Assembly (NCBI GenBank): GCA_000715605.1
Contig: KL568628.1
Location: 43,698 to 49,570, forward strand
Source of the DNA: Streptomyces speibonae
GTDB lineage: Bacteria > Actinomycetota > Actinomycetes > Streptomycetales > Streptomycetaceae
Length of the DNA: 5,873 bases
Reading direction: 5' to 3'
How positions within the stretch are numbered: the first letter of the stretch is position 1; each line of letters starts with the position of its first letter. Of the stretch, positions 5,349 through 5,873 are shown in pieces. The notes under the pieces are model-generated. The model had not been told where the DNA came from. It searched no databases and worked only from the letters and a program-made list of their open reading frames with translations. Made by a program: the position numbers and the translations under genes.

Positions 5349-5840
5349 ATGGTCCGACCCACCAACACCCGGTTCGCCGTCGCCGTCCATGTGCTGACCT
5401 ACCTGGCCGGCATCACCGACGGCCGCGCCGTGAGCTCGGAGGAGCTCTCCCGTAGCACCAACGCCAACCCGGTCTATGTGCGCCGCATCCTCGGGCCGCT
5501 GCGCGGCGCGGGGCTGGTCGACTCACGCCCCGGGGTCAACGGCGGCTCCGTGCTGGCGGCGGACCCCGCCCGCATCACCCTGGAGCAGGTCTGGCAGCTC
5601 TTCCAGGGCGACGAGCCCGTCCTCGGCCTGCACGGCCCCGACCCGTCCTGCGCCACCGGCCGCGGCGTGCGCAGGACACTCACCGCGCTGGACCGCACGG
5701 TGGCCGACGCGGTGGCGACCGCCCTCGGCCGCTACACCGTGCGGGACGTACTGGACGGAGTGGTGGAGGCGGAGTCCCTGCCTCCGGACACCGTCGAGGG
5801 AACCCTGCCCCCGGACACCGTCGCGGAGGCACCGTCCTGA
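5349..5840 (+). CDS. Rrf2-family transcriptional regulator, single-cysteine (cluster-free) type
   Basis: 163 residues. The Rrf2 winged helix-turn-helix fills the first half: RFAVAVHVLTYLA (8-20), VSSEELSRSTNANPVYVRRIL (28-48; recognition helix at NPVYVRRIL), LRGAGLVDSRPGVNGG (51-66; wing) and ITLEQVW (76-82). The dimerisation part has PDPSCATGRGV (97-107), like the NPxCPIG motif of YwnA-type members. Cys101 is the only cysteine, and the Glu/His/Cys cluster ligands recalled for RsrR are not seen, so an Fe-S cluster is unlikely; sensing by Cys101 or by a ligand is possible. The tail carries a duplicated LPPDTV motif. The ATG at 5349 is set by the fold, since the first helix begins at residue 7. 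However, GGAGG (5343-5347) is only 1 base upstream, too close for a normal ribosome site. It is divergent from the operon and flanked by GGCTAC dyads, so it probably represses both itself and the operon (inference). Confidence 0.93.
   Translation: MVRPTNTRFAVAVHVLTYLAGITDGRAVSSEELSRSTNANPVYVRRILGPLRGAGLVDSRPGVNGGSVLAADPARITLEQVWQLFQGDEPVLGLHGPDPSCATGRGVRRTLTALDRTVADAVATALGRYTVRDVLDGVVEAESLPPDTVEGTLPPDTVAEAPS
5776..5823 (+). repeat. In-frame tandem duplication in the 3' end of the Rrf2 gene
   Basis: A 21-base unit at 5776-5796 recurs at 5803-5823 with one mismatch and a period of 27 bases (9 codons). Both copies encode LPPDTV. The period is a whole number of codons, so the frame is kept. It lies beyond the conserved Rrf2 domain, in what is probably a flexible acidic and proline-rich tail. 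Confidence 0.8.
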
Positions 5841-5849
5841 CGCCCGCCG

Positions 5850-5873
5850 GACGGAGTCAGCGACCTGTCCGTC
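5850..5873 (+). terminator. Possible hairpin after the Rrf2 gene, cut by window end
   Basis: GACGGA (5850-5855) and TCCGTC (5868-5873) are perfect 6-base inverted repeats with a 12-base loop, starting 10 bases after the stop codon. The stem may extend past the window, and no T run can be seen. It could be an L-shaped actinomycete terminator or chance. Confidence 0.25.

Overview
The window is very GC-rich, apart from one short AT-richer divergent promoter region. Its genes are tightly packed, have good Shine-Dalgarno sequences, use some GTG starts and contain no TTA codons. This points to a high-GC actinomycete, most likely Streptomyces or a relative; that assignment is inferred from composition and gene style only. 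The first 20 bases are not biological. They are a Nextera/Tn5 mosaic-end adapter left on the end of an assembled contig, so the window begins at an artificial break and genomic sequence starts at about base 21.

Layout. Seven genes on the minus strand run from about 5239 down to the contig edge and look like one operon. In transcription order they are: an NmrA-type NAD(P)-binding oxidoreductase (4364-5239); a metallo-beta-lactamase-fold hydrolase (3504-4307); a fumarylacetoacetate hydrolase (FAH) family enzyme (2563-3486); a small SnoaL/NTF2-fold protein (2123-2566); a two-domain type I extradiol (catechol 2,3-dioxygenase-like) dioxygenase with its full iron ligand set (1143-2123); a carboxymuconolactone decarboxylase/AhpD-fold protein (530-1153); and a class I glutamine amidotransferase-like protein cut by the contig end (21-471). 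The four central genes overlap or are 17 bases apart, which suggests translational coupling. Gaps of 56 to 58 bases flank the first and last genes.

A single plus-strand gene (5349-5840) encodes an Rrf2-family regulator and is divergent from the operon. It has only one cysteine, so it should not carry the Fe-S cluster found in IscR, NsrR or RsrR. The roughly 110-base region between the divergent genes carries five copies of a GGCTAC(G) half-site in alternating orientation, forming three overlapping dyads. This is the likely operator for both directions.

How the genes may work together (inference). An extradiol dioxygenase, an FAH enzyme, a lactonase-like metallo-hydrolase and a CMD-fold protein together suggest opening of a catechol-type ring and processing of the ring-fission product, either in aromatic catabolism or in tailoring or turnover of an aromatic metabolite. 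The oxidoreductase and Rrf2 pair suggests the pathway responds to redox-active or electrophilic aromatics. The combination does not match a textbook meta-cleavage operon: no semialdehyde dehydrogenase, tautomerase or aldolase is visible. The substrate cannot be read from the sequence.
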